The position numbers were made by a program, and so were the translations under genes. Below are positions 45,569 through 56,300 of a stretch of 64,000 nucleotides of DNA, piece by piece; position 1 is the stretch's first letter; each line of letters opens with the position of its first letter. Source of the DNA: Planctomycetota bacterium (GTDB lineage: Bacteria; Planctomycetota; B15-G4; SIAN01); the NCBI GenBank assembly GCA_028289345.1, contig JANQQL010000025.1, forward strand, positions 124,001 through 188,000. Reading direction: 5' to 3'. The notes under the pieces were generated by a model. It saw only the letters and a list, made by a program, of their open reading frames with translations, made no database searches and had not been told where the DNA came from.

Positions 45569-48500
45569 CGGCTTGCCCTCCCCTTTTGGATCTTGCCGAG
45601 AAGGCGATTCAGGTCTTTCTGGCTGACCTGTGCGTGAGGAAAGTCCGTGGTCGAGAGAGCCGTGGCGCCGAGTCCCCGTCGTTCCGAAACCGTGGTCAAG
45701 AAGCCTTCGAAGCTTCGCGCCAGCTCTTCGACGAGGGAGCGGGGAATGTGCGAAGAACAGAAGTGCCAGCTGCAATGAAGGCGTTCTTCATCTTGCCAGG
45801 CGCTCAGCTCAAGCAAGCGTCCCGTGGCTTGGTCGGGGTCCCGGTCCGGTCCCGATTCGACCGACGCCAGTCGAAAGTGCGAGCCAGACTCGAACACCTC
45901 GTCCAAGCGACCAAGGTAGTTGAACGTGACCTCCGGCTCCGGCGACGAGATGAGTTGCGGATCGCGTCGCAAGTACCTTGACACGCCATAGCCGATGCCG
46001 TGGTCCGGCACGCGACGCAGCGTTTCTTTCACCGTTCGGACAACCTGATCGGAGGCGACGGCTTCGCGGAGGTCGAAGTGCACGGGATAGGCCGAGGTGA
46101 ACCAGCCGACAGTCCGCGTGAGATCCGCTGAACTTTCCTTCGACACCCTGCCATGGTGCTCGAGTTCCAGGAAGTGGCAGCGAGAACCCGTCCATGCAGC
46201 CAGCGCTTCCACCAGGGCAGACACCAACAGCTCTTCCATCTCGCAGTGAAGTCTTGCGCAGGTCTCTCCCACCAAGGCGGCGGTGAGGGCTGGCTCGAGG
46301 TTGCGCGAGAGCTCGGCCATGGGCCCGTCCCTCACTGCGGCGGAGTCCTTGGGCAAAGCCGTCCAAGGTCGGGAAGTCTGTTCCAACCAGTACGGGCGAT
46401 CAAAGTCCGCCGAGGACCGACCGAGTGACTGGGACCAATCGCAATAGGAGGTGGTTCGTGGCGGGAGCTTTGGCTCCGCGTCGCGTTCGATGTTGGTCAA
46501 CGCACGCTGGAAGTCGTCTAGCAAGATCCTCCAGGACACCCCGTCGATCACCAGGTGGTGGGCGATGAACCCGAGGAGCATCCCTTGCTCCCCGCGGTTC
46601 ACGGGGACCACACGAATCATCGGGCCTTCGGAGAAGTTCAAAGTGGTCTGGGCCCGGCTCATGGCCCGTTGCAGGCGCTCCTCGGCCGAAGGTTCCACTC
46701 CCTTCTGTTTGGCGTCGAGCGATCTCTCTTGCTCTGGAAAGATCGTTTCGGGAAGGTCGGATGGATCCACCATGCGGGCTCGCCAGCGGTTTCCGTCGTG
46801 GTGGAACCGTAAGCGCAAAGCATCATGGTGTGTCTGCAGGATCTGCATGATTCGCTGCAAGGTTGCGGTTTCTACCGGCCGCTTCGATTCCAGGACGACC
46901 GATTGGTTCCAGTGATGGGGAGTCGGGAAGTCTTGCTCGAAGAACCATTCCTGGATCGGGCCAAGCGGCACCTCGCCCACCAAGGGGGCTGCGTCGGCTG
47001 CGGCCGAAGTCGTTCGTTGGGCCACCCGGGCGATCTCGGCAATCGTCGGATGCTGGAACATCTGCTTGGGAGTGAAGGACAGGCCCTGTTCCCGGCATCG
47101 AGCCACCACGCGAATGCTCAAAATCGAGTCCCCGCCGACTTCGAAGAAATTGTCGTGGCGTTCGATGTTTGAGCGTCCGAGCACTTCTTCCCAGATCGCC
47201 CGGATCCTTTCCTCCGCTTCGGGCAATGGCTCCGAGTGTCGTGGAAGCCCGGATTGGGAATCCACCTTTGCGAGCAGGGCCTCGCGATCGATTTTGCCGT
47301 GCTTGGTCCGAGGGATCTGTTCCACCCGGGTGATTCGCGTGGGTCGAAAGTGAGGAGGGAGAACGCGCGCCAGCTCTTGGTGGAGGTGATCGACGGTCCG
47401 CGAGGCGTCGTTGATCACGACGAAGGCCAGCAGAGTGCGGACTCCGGTTCCCAGATCCGCGGCGAGAACCACCGCCTGCCGGACTCCTTCGACGCGATGC
47501 AGCGTGCTTTCAAGCTCTCCGAGCTCGATCCGGAACCCGCGAATCTTCACCTGATCATCCTGGCGTCCCAGGGATTCCAACAGGCCTTGGGAATTCCAGC
47601 GCACTCGATCGCCGGTCCGATACAGCCGTTCGCCGGGAGTTTGGGAAAACGGATGAGGCACGAGTGCCGCGGCCGAGAGATCGGGTCGGTGGAGATAACC
47701 TCGAGTGATCTGTGCCCCGCCGAGGAACAACTCGCCGGGGGTCCCGATGGGGACAGGCTCCAGGGATTCGTCCAACACGAACAGTTGGTTCCCGGGGACA
47801 GGGCCTCCGATTGGCCAGGTGGAGGACTCCTCCGACACGTCGGCCCACGCGGTGGTGATCGTTGCCTCGGTGGGACCGTAGGTGTTCATCAGCAGTGTTT
47901 CAGAGCGACCGACGCGGTCCCAAAGCGCAGGTGCTTCGGCGGACGGGCGTTCGCCGCCGATGATCAGCAGTCGCAGAGTCGGTTCGACTCGACGCTGCTC
48001 CGCCGCGAGCGCACGGATCCATTCCTCGAAGAACGCGGTGGGCAAGTTGAAAACTGTCACGCCCTGCTCGGTGAGGCAGCGGTCGAGATCTGCCGGGTCG
48101 GTCAGCGGTTCGCGCTGGAGAACCAACTGACTTCCACCGATCAACGTGGGGAAGATCTCTTCCAACGCGGCATCAAAGGTGATCGTGGCGAACTGGAGAA
48201 CTCGGTCGGACGGGGACAACGCAAAGCGCGTCGCGCAGGCGGCGGCATGGTTCGCCAGAGATCCTCGGGAGATCACGACTCCCTTTGGCGTTCCTGTCGA
48301 GCCGGAGGTGTAGATCACGTAGGCGGCTTGGTCCGGGTGGGGGAGCGGCAGCGACTCTCGATCCGCGTTTCCCTTGGACAACGGGTCGTCGAGGGACACG
48401 CCCATCACCGGGACTCCCGCCGTTCCTTCGGTGGAATGGGCGTCGGTGATCAGCAGTTGCGCTTTCGCATCCCGAAGCAAGAGTTCTCGTCGCGCGGGAG

Positions 48501-51500
48501 GATCGCGCAGATCCAGCGGCAAGAAGGCAGCGCCTGCTCGAAGCACCCCGAGCAAAGCGACAATCAGCTCGAGCGATCGAGGCAAAGCGATCGCCACCAC
48601 TTGCTCGGCCGTGACCCCGCGCTCCACGAGCATTGTGGCGATCTGCGCGGAGCACCGCTCGACGGCGGCGTAGTCGAGGGTTCGATCCTCGAGCGTCAGT
48701 GCCGGGTGGTTTGGTGTGCGGCGCACCTGTTCCAAGAAGCGATCCACCACGTCGTGTTTGGATCTCGCAACGGGCGACGCGGAACTCCACTCATCAAGGA
48801 TCACCCGGCGCTGATTCTCGGTCAGGAGGGAAAGCGACGACACCGGGCGCTGCGGTTGATGAGTGAAAGCTTCCAGGATTTCGAAGAACTGTTCGCAAAA
48901 TCGGTTCACCGTGGTGGGCTCGAACAGGTCGGTGTTGTATTCGAACGTGCCTTCGAGCCCTTCGAGAGTCTCGCGCATGGACAGGGTGAGGTCGAAGTTG
49001 GCGGTTCCCGTGTCCAGCTCCATGGTTTCGAGGGAGACATTGCCCAAGGACTCGGGCAGGGGCGGGACGTTCTGAAAAGCGAACATGACCTGAAACAGAG
49101 GCGTGTGGCTCGGATCACGTTTCGTCGCGAGTTCGTCCACGAGCTTTTCGAACGGAACCTCTGGTGCAAGCAGTGCCTCGACGACCGTTTCGCGGCACTG
49201 CTGAATCACTTGTTGCAGCGACTGGTGTTTGGAAACTCGGGAACGCAACACAACGGTGTTCACGAACAGCCCGACCAAGTTTTCCAACTCTGGCCGGGCG
49301 CGGCCTGCGACCGGAGTCCCAATCAGCAAGTCCTCTTCCCCGGTGATCCGGTGCAACCAAACCTGGAACACCGAGAGCAAGGCCATGAATAAGGTGGCGT
49401 GCTCGCTACGGGCGAGCGTCTGCAGGCGCTCGACGAGGTCCCGGTCGACATGAAAGCGATGCAGACTTCCGCGAGTCGACTGCACCGCGGGGCGCGGTCG
49501 ATCCGCGGGAAGCTCCAGCAAAGGGAGCGGACCGGACAGCTTCTCGGTCCAGAAGGGGAAGCGCGAGACAAGGGCCTGCCCGGAGAGTTGATCCCGTTGC
49601 CACGCCGCCACGTCCGCGGGTTGGACCGCAAGGGCGGGCAGGGCCGTTGCCGCCGACGCGCTCCGGTTGGCGTAGATCTCGGTCAGATCCCGAAACAAGA
49701 TAGAAAGTGACCAGCCGTCGGCGATGAGGTGGTGCATGACCAGCAGCAGCACCGCGTCGTCATCGCCGAATCGCAAGAGGCGGGTTCTCCACAGCGGGGC
49801 GACGTCCAAGTCGAAGGGAAGCTGAGCGAGTTGACGACCTTGCTCTTGGACGTAGGTTTCCCGCTCCGGCCCGGTGAACTCGGTGGCATCGATGATCGGG
49901 CAGTCCAGTGCCGCGCAAGGCTCGATGACTTGAAATGCTCTTCCGCTTCGGGTTGGAAACCGGGTCCGCAACAGCTCGTGACGCTTCGACAACTCGCCAA
50001 GGCATCGGGCCAGTTCTTCGGCAATGAGCGGGCCATGGAATCGGACCGCGCCGGCGATGTGGGACTGGGAGGTCTGCGGTTCGAAATGCTCCAGGAACCA
50101 CAGGCGTTCCTGAGCGAAAGAGAGAGGGAGGTCCTGGTCGCGAGGCAAGCTGGTGATCGGCTCCGACTTCGTCGTCGCATTGGGCCGATCCTCGAGCGCT
50201 CGTGCAAAATCGCGCAGGGTGGAATGTTCGAACAGCAGGCGGATCGGCAAGTCTCGTCGAAGTTGTTCGCGAAGTCGGGACACCAGCTGCAACACGGTCA
50301 GGGAGTGGCCGCCGCTCTCGAAGAAGTCCGTGTCGGGATCGATGGAGGAGACCGGAAGCACTTCTCGCCAGGCGGCGGCGATCACGTCTTCCCACGGCGA
50401 TAGGACCGAAGATCCACCGCGGGAGGCTGGGGGTGACGGGAGAGCTGCCCGATCGATCTTGCCGCGTCGGTGGACGGGCAAGCATTCCATCCAAACTACC
50501 GCTGAGGGAACCATGTGCTTCGGCAACGTGGTCTTCAGGTGCTCATGGACGTCACTGGTTTCCTTTCCGGCCACATAGGCGACCAGGTGACGCTCAGGAA
50601 CCTTGTTCATAATCACCAACGCGTCCCGCACCGCAGGATGAGAGCGCAAGGCAGACTCGACTTCTCCTAGCTCGATGCGAAAACCACGAATCTTGACTTG
50701 GTGATCTCGGCGTCCACGGAACACGAGCGCCTCGCGCTCAAGGTCCCAATTCGCCTGATCTCCAGTTCGATAGATCCGTGTCCCAGGTGTCTTGGCAAAG
50801 GGATGGGGAACGAATCGTCGCGCGGTCTCGCGAGGATCGCCGAGATATCCCCGGGCCAACCCGTCTCCCGCAACGCACAGTTCTCCGGTGACCCCGCGCG
50901 GCACCAGCTGCAGGTCGTGGCTGACAACCCACGCCTCCCTCCCACGCATCGGAGTGCCGATGGGAATCGACTCTGCGCCGCTCGGAACAGTGTCAACGCG
51001 CTGCAGACTGGAAAGAGTGGTGTTTTCCGCTGGACCGTAGGCATGGGTGAGCAGTCCCGGAAAACCGTGGTCGAGGATCCGCCGAATCTTGTCGGGGTCG
51101 ACCGTCTCTCCGCCGAAAATCAGATGTCGTAAGGAGTGGAGCGCTGTTGGGTGAACTTCGGCCAGGGAATGAACCAAAGCCGTGGTGAGTAGCAGGACCG
51201 TCACCTGTTGCTCGCGAAGCGCTTGTTCCAGGCGCTCCGGAGCCAAGACCGTTTCCCGCGGGAGGACGACCAGCGGCACGCCGTGAAGCAGGGCGGTCCA
51301 GACTTCGAAAGTCGAAGCATCGAAGGCCGGGTTGGACGCTGCACCGACCCGGTCCGTGGCTTCGATGGACAATCGTTCCTGATCCCTTACCAGGCTCACG
51401 ATGCCGCGGTGGGGAAGCAAGACCCCCTTGGGCTGTCCGGTGGAGCCCGATGTATGTATCACCAGCGCCAGCTGCTCGGCGTCGATTCTCCGCGCCAGGT

Positions 51501-53307
51501 TGTCGGAAGGACGTCTTTCGATGTCCGAACGGAGATCCTTCAAGTGAAGACGGCCCGAAGCGGAGAACAGCGCGGGAAGGTCAGTGACTTGGACGAGCGA
51601 ACCACAGCTCTTCGCGAGCTGTTCCAGGCGCGCCGGGGGGTCGGAGGGATCCAAGGGCACGTACGTGCCGCCCGCCTTCAGCACGGCCAGCATGGTGACA
51701 ATTCGCTCAGGAACATTGCGAACGCAAATCACCACCAAGCTTTCGTGGGTCACTCCTCGCTCGAGTAACGCGTGGGCAAGTTGGTTGGCGCGGCGGTTGA
51801 GCTCGCCATAAGAAATGTCGTGATCTTCGGCGACGATGGCGGTTGCGTCCGGAGCACGTGCCACTTCCCGTTCGAAACAGTCGGGGACGCTGGGGCTCGG
51901 TCCGGATCCTGCACTCGCTTGGGAGAGACGGAGCAACTCCTCGCGCTCCGTGGGTTCCACCAGCAGTGATTGTTCGACTCGGTGGGAGGCGTCCACCACG
52001 CCCAGGAGCTGCTCGTAGCTGTGGAGAATCGTCTCTGCCTGATCCCGGGTCAGGAGTTTCGAGTCGCAGGTCACCTGCAGGTGAGTCGGATCTCCCGGCT
52101 CGATGACAAGACTCCAGGGGTAGTTGGTGCGGTCGAAGAAACGCGGGCTCTGCATCTTCAGAGAGCTTTGCTCCGGGAGCCGAGGGCCAGCGGAGTAGTT
52201 CTCGAATCCGACGATGGCGTTCCAAAGCGCGGTGCGCGGAGGCAGCGAGGCGAACTCCTGAACCTTGGATATTGGTGTCCACTCGAACTGTCGAGCGGCC
52301 AGAAACTCGGCTTGCAGGCGCTCGAGGAAGAGCGACCAGGGCTCTTCGGGATTCACCCGAACCCGTAGAGGCAGGGTGTTGATGAATAGTCCGACCATGT
52401 CTTCGACGCCTTCGAGCTCGGGAGGGCGTCCGGAAACGACCGCGCCGAGAACGAAGTCGCGTTGACCGGTCCATCGACTCCAGAGCACGGCAAAGGTGCC
52501 GAGGAACAATGTATTCGGGGTGAGTCGCAAGGAACGGGCAAGGTCTTCGAGTCGCGTCGCGGTTTCCGTTCCGAGAGTTGTTCCGAGAACGTGATGGTCA
52601 CGACTCGAGGCGTCGCGGGCGTCCGAACTCGTTGGGGTGGAGTCTCGGGGTCCCCGATTTCGCCCTCGGGAGAGCGGAATGGCCGGAGGATCGCTGACCC
52701 CTTCCAGGTTCTCCGCCCAAAACTCCCGGGCGCGCTCGGGATCCTGCTGACGGAGCCACGCGATGCTGTCGCGATACGGTCGCGGAATGGGAAGATCCGG
52801 CTGCGATCCCCGGCAAAGCTGTTCGTAGATCTGGAACCCTTCTTCCAGGACCCGGGTTCCTGACCACCCATCCAGGAGCAAGTGCGAGGCGCTGAACACA
52901 AACTCGAAGGACATCTCTTCCTGCTGGAACAACGCCAACCGAAGCAAAGGAGCGCGAGTCAGCTCGAATCCGCGGACCCGGTCCTCGAGCAGATACTGAC
53001 GCAGTTTTTCGGGGCGTTGCGGTGCTGGGACCTTGCGCCAATCTTCCTCGTGAAATGGCAAGGCCACCTTGCGCTTGACCGCTTGCAGAGGCTCTTCCAC
53101 TCCTTCCCACAGGAACACGGTACGGAGGGCCGGGTGACGGTCCACCACCTGTTGCCACGCTTTCCGGAACTGTTCCCGATCCAAGGGCCCGTTCAACTGG
53201 CAGGTGAACTGTTCGAAGTACAGCTGGTCCTGTGGTCGTTCCAGCAGGTGGAACAACATTCCCTGCTGCATGGGGGAGAGCGGGTAGAGATCCTCGACGT
53301 TCTTCAT
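45565..53307 (-). CDS. Two-module NRPS, C-A-T-C-A-T-E
   Basis: This 2580-residue synthetase opens with a C domain (LYPLSPMQQGMLFHLL; His motif SHLLLDG). A1 has the code DAFLIGATLK, close to aliphatic (Val-type) codes but unresolved, and T1 (GGHSL) is near residue 1000. C2 has HHLIADG. A2 has the code DAENIGTITK, where the acidic E239 position fits a basic side chain such as Lys or Orn. T2 (GGDSI) is near 2060, followed by an epimerization domain (about 2090-2550) with HHLVIDG, TVGWFTSAYPV and FNYLGRLDEVF. The C-terminal TDFPHAQVSQKDLNRLL resembles a donor communication helix that docks on the five-module subunit. A D-configured residue 3 is predicted. ATGA overlaps join it to both neighbours. 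Confidence 0.97.
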   Translation of the reverse strand: MKNVEDLYPLSPMQQGMLFHLLERPQDQLYFEQFTCQLNGPLDREQFRKAWQQVVDRHPALRTVFLWEGVEEPLQAVKRKVALPFHEEDWRKVPAPQRPEKLRQYLLEDRVRGFELTRAPLLRLALFQQEEMSFEFVFSASHLLLDGWSGTRVLEEGFQIYEQLCRGSQPDLPIPRPYRDSIAWLRQQDPERAREFWAENLEGVSDPPAIPLSRGRNRGPRDSTPTSSDARDASSRDHHVLGTTLGTETATRLEDLARSLRLTPNTLFLGTFAVLWSRWTGQRDFVLGAVVSGRPPELEGVEDMVGLFINTLPLRVRVNPEEPWSLFLERLQAEFLAARQFEWTPISKVQEFASLPPRTALWNAIVGFENYSAGPRLPEQSSLKMQSPRFFDRTNYPWSLVIEPGDPTHLQVTCDSKLLTRDQAETILHSYEQLLGVVDASHRVEQSLLVEPTEREELLRLSQASAGSGPSPSVPDCFEREVARAPDATAIVAEDHDISYGELNRRANQLAHALLERGVTHESLVVICVRNVPERIVTMLAVLKAGGTYVPLDPSDPPARLEQLAKSCGSLVQVTDLPALFSASGRLHLKDLRSDIERRPSDNLARRIDAEQLALVIHTSGSTGQPKGVLLPHRGIVSLVRDQERLSIEATDRVGAASNPAFDASTFEVWTALLHGVPLVVLPRETVLAPERLEQALREQQVTVLLLTTALVHSLAEVHPTALHSLRHLIFGGETVDPDKIRRILDHGFPGLLTHAYGPAENTTLSSLQRVDTVPSGAESIPIGTPMRGREAWVVSHDLQLVPRGVTGELCVAGDGLARGYLGDPRETARRFVPHPFAKTPGTRIYRTGDQANWDLEREALVFRGRRDHQVKIRGFRIELGEVESALRSHPAVRDALVIMNKVPERHLVAYVAGKETSDVHEHLKTTLPKHMVPSAVVWMECLPVHRRGKIDRAALPSPPASRGGSSVLSPWEDVIAAAWREVLPVSSIDPDTDFFESGGHSLTVLQLVSRLREQLRRDLPIRLLFEHSTLRDFARALEDRPNATTKSEPITSLPRDQDLPLSFAQERLWFLEHFEPQTSQSHIAGAVRFHGPLIAEELARCLGELSKRHELLRTRFPTRSGRAFQVIEPCAALDCPIIDATEFTGPERETYVQEQGRQLAQLPFDLDVAPLWRTRLLRFGDDDAVLLLVMHHLIADGWSLSILFRDLTEIYANRSASAATALPALAVQPADVAAWQRDQLSGQALVSRFPFWTEKLSGPLPLLELPADRPRPAVQSTRGSLHRFHVDRDLVERLQTLARSEHATLFMALLSVFQVWLHRITGEEDLLIGTPVAGRARPELENLVGLFVNTVVLRSRVSKHQSLQQVIQQCRETVVEALLAPEVPFEKLVDELATKRDPSHTPLFQVMFAFQNVPPLPESLGNVSLETMELDTGTANFDLTLSMRETLEGLEGTFEYNTDLFEPTTVNRFCEQFFEILEAFTHQPQRPVSSLSLLTENQRRVILDEWSSASPVARSKHDVVDRFLEQVRRTPNHPALTLEDRTLDYAAVERCSAQIATMLVERGVTAEQVVAIALPRSLELIVALLGVLRAGAAFLPLDLRDPPARRELLLRDAKAQLLITDAHSTEGTAGVPVMGVSLDDPLSKGNADRESLPLPHPDQAAYVIYTSGSTGTPKGVVISRGSLANHAAACATRFALSPSDRVLQFATITFDAALEEIFPTLIGGSQLVLQREPLTDPADLDRCLTEQGVTVFNLPTAFFEEWIRALAAEQRRVEPTLRLLIIGGERPSAEAPALWDRVGRSETLLMNTYGPTEATITTAWADVSEESSTWPIGGPVPGNQLFVLDESLEPVPIGTPGELFLGGAQITRGYLHRPDLSAAALVPHPFSQTPGERLYRTGDRVRWNSQGLLESLGRQDDQVKIRGFRIELGELESTLHRVEGVRQAVVLAADLGTGVRTLLAFVVINDASRTVDHLHQELARVLPPHFRPTRITRVEQIPRTKHGKIDREALLAKVDSQSGLPRHSEPLPEAEERIRAIWEEVLGRSNIERHDNFFEVGGDSILSIRVVARCREQGLSFTPKQMFQHPTIAEIARVAQRTTSAAADAAPLVGEVPLGPIQEWFFEQDFPTPHHWNQSVVLESKRPVETATLQRIMQILQTHHDALRLRFHHDGNRWRARMVDPSDLPETIFPEQERSLDAKQKGVEPSAEERLQRAMSRAQTTLNFSEGPMIRVVPVNRGEQGMLLGFIAHHLVIDGVSWRILLDDFQRALTNIERDAEPKLPPRTTSYCDWSQSLGRSSADFDRPYWLEQTSRPWTALPKDSAAVRDGPMAELSRNLEPALTAALVGETCARLHCEMEELLVSALVEALAAWTGSRCHFLELEHHGRVSKESSADLTRTVGWFTSAYPVHFDLREAVASDQVVRTVKETLRRVPDHGIGYGVSRYLRRDPQLISSPEPEVTFNYLGRLDEVFESGSHFRLASVESGPDRDPDQATGRLLELSAWQDEERLHCSWHFCSSHIPRSLVEELARSFEGFLTTVSERRGLGATALSTTDFPHAQVSQKDLNRLLGKIQKGRASR

Positions 53308-56300
53308 GCCGGCTCCTCGTCTTCCTCGTCGAGGAGCGAGGAGACCTTGCTCCACTGCGTCGCATCGAGATCCACCATGGAGAACGGCGCGGGAGAGGTC
53401 GTTCGAGCGCTTGGCTCGGTGGAGACTGCTTGGGGGGAAGAGTCCGGAGAAACGCGGCAATGCCTTGCGAGCTCTCGGGCGGTCTGGTGCTGGAACACAT
53501 GCTCGGGCTTGAATTCGATTCCGCGACGTCGTGCGCGGGCGACGTAGCGAATGGTCAGGATCGAGTCGCCACCCAGATCAAAGTAGTTGTCCTCGACAGA
53601 GACGATTGGAACGTTCAACACGTCCGCCAGGACTTCGATGAGCGCTCGTTCCACCGCGGTTTCGGGTTCCCGGGCGGTCGGTTTCGAGAAAGTGACCTCA
53701 TCGCGCGGCAGTTGGCGACGATCCACCTTGCCATTGGCATTGCGCGGCAGCTCATGCAGTCGAATCAACTTCGCGGGAACCATGGCCTCGGGAACTCGCG
53801 TCCGCAGCTGAGTGCGCACCGCGTCCATGGATTGGTCGGGATCTCGCAACACCAGGTAGCCCAGAAGGCGTCGCGGTCCGTCTTCTCGGGGAGTGGCGAG
53901 GACCTCGGCTTCCACCACCTCTGGCAAGCGACACAGTTCGATTCGAACTTCGGAAAGCTCGACGCGAATGCCGCGGATCTTCACTTGTTGGTCGGAGCGA
54001 CCGACGAACTCGAGAGGACCCCCGAAACTCCGACGCACGCGATCTCCGGTTCGGTAGCAACGAGCGCCGGGGGTCGAGCTCCAAGGATCGGGAACGAATC
54101 GTTCGGCGGTCAGATCCGGGCGGTTCAGGTATCCGCGGGACACGCCGGCTCCGCCGATCCATAGTTCTCCCGGAACTCCCGACGGGACCAAAGACCCGGC
54201 GGAGTCAGTCACCGCCAAGGTCGTTCCCGCGAACGCAGTTCCGATCGGCACGGTGGATCTTGGCTGGTCACCGATCATGGGGTGAAAGGTGCTGTCGATG
54301 GTGGCTTCGGTGACGCCGTAGGAATTCACCAGACGAGTGTGGGGATCGGCTCGTTCCCGAAGGCGTCGCTGGTCGGAACCAGGGAAGACATCGGACCCGA
54401 CTGCCAAGATCTGCATGGGAGGGAGACGTTCGTCACACTCCTCCAGGTGATCGAGCAACGCATTCAAGACCGAAGGCACGAACTCAGCAACGCCAACGGA
54501 CTCCCGGTGTAACAGAGAAAGCAGACTTTGTGGCTCGAGCAGGGTCTGCCACGGGCAGATCACCAGTCGACCCCCGGAAGCCAACGCTCGCACCAGGTCC
54601 CCGACGAACACGTCGAAGGACGCCCGGGCCATCTGGAGATGAGAAAGTCCGGGAACAAGCTGGTACTCCTTTTCCCAGGACCGGAACGCGCTGGCCACGT
54701 TCGCGTGGGTCACCTGGACGGCCTTGGGAGTTCCCGTGGACCCCGAAGTGAACGTCGCGTAAGCGAGCTGGTCTGGGTCGACCACCGGGGAGGGCATCGT
54801 CTTCCCCTGCCGCGGATCGATGGTCGTCAGGACGGGGATTTCCGGGCTCCGCGAGTCGCGATCGTCGGTGAGCGCGCCGGGGCGATCGGTCACCATGGCG
54901 ATCGCCTTGGCTTGCTTGGCCAGCCGGAGCACTCGCTCCGGCGGATCGCGGTCATCGAAGGGAAGGACGGCGGCTCCGGCCTTCCAGATTCCCAGCCACG
55001 CCGCGACCAGTTCCACGGAGCGTTCCATCCAGAGACCGACGAGGGCCTCCGCACCGACCCCGCGGCGTTGCCATTCGGCGGACCAAGCCTCGGCCCGTTC
55101 GTGAAGCTCGCGCCAGGTCAGGCTCGTGTTGCTGTCAGTGACCGAAGGTTGTTCGGGGCGCTGTCGTGGGTGTTCGTTCAGCAGGCTCAGAACCGTGCTT
55201 GGTGATTCCGGAGGACTCGGGGGACCCGGCTCGAGCGCGATTCGTTCCTCGCGATCGAAGATCGGGATCTCCGACAATCTTTGGTGCGGATTCTGGGCGA
55301 TCGATTCCAAGAAAGCCCGGTAGTGATCCTGGAACCCTTCCGCGAGTTCCGCATCGAACAGCTGGTTCTTGTACTCGAGGTTAACCAGAACCTCGTCCCC
55401 CGAGGAAGCCAGGACCAGCGACCAATCGAACTGGGTGACCTCTTGGGGAAGGGGCACCGACTCGACGGAAAGGTCGCCGAACTGCAACTGTCCGCCGCTT
55501 CGTCCCATGGCAAAGGCCGAGAGATCTTGGCCCTGGTGATGATGAGCGTTCTGCCACAGGAACAAGATCTGGAACAGGGGAGTGCGATTCGAATCCCGGC
55601 GGGGTGCGAGAGTTTCGACCAGCCGATCGAAGGGAAAGTCCTGATGGCGAAGAGCACCGGAAGTGATCCGGTGAACTCGCTCGAGGAGCTCGTCGAAGCG
55701 AGGGTTGCCGTTTGTTTTGCAGCGCAAGACCAGGGGATTGACGAGATACCCCACCACGGACTTCCAAGCGCTTCGATGTCGGCCTGCGGTGAGAGTGCCA
55801 ATCGGGAGATCCTGTTGATCGGTGTAGCGGGTCAACAGCGCCGCGAAGGCAGCGAGGGTGGTGACGAAGAGCGTGGTGTCGTGCTGTTGGCTCAGCTCCT
55901 CCAGCTTGGCGACCAATGACGAGGACAGTGTTGCCGGCAGCACGCGACCTGACGCGCTCGGTTCTCGGGGGCGAGGGGCCTTTGTGGGCAAGTCCACCGT
56001 GGGAAGGTGAGCCAGCTGGTCCGACCAGTACTCGAGTTGAGTCTGGGCTTCGTCGGAGCGAATCCAGTTCTGCTGCCAGCGAGCGTGATCCTCATTCGCC
56101 CACTCTGAGGATGCGGCTGGTTCGGCGGACTCCACGCCACGGTAGAGCCGTTGCCACTGCTCCATCAGGATCGACATCGACCAGTAGTCGACCACCAGAT
56201 GGTGGGCGACCATCAACAGCACGTCTCCTCCCGCATGCCGAGGAAACAGCGAGAACCGAATCAGCGGCCCGGTCTCGAGATCAAACGGCCGTGCGATCTC

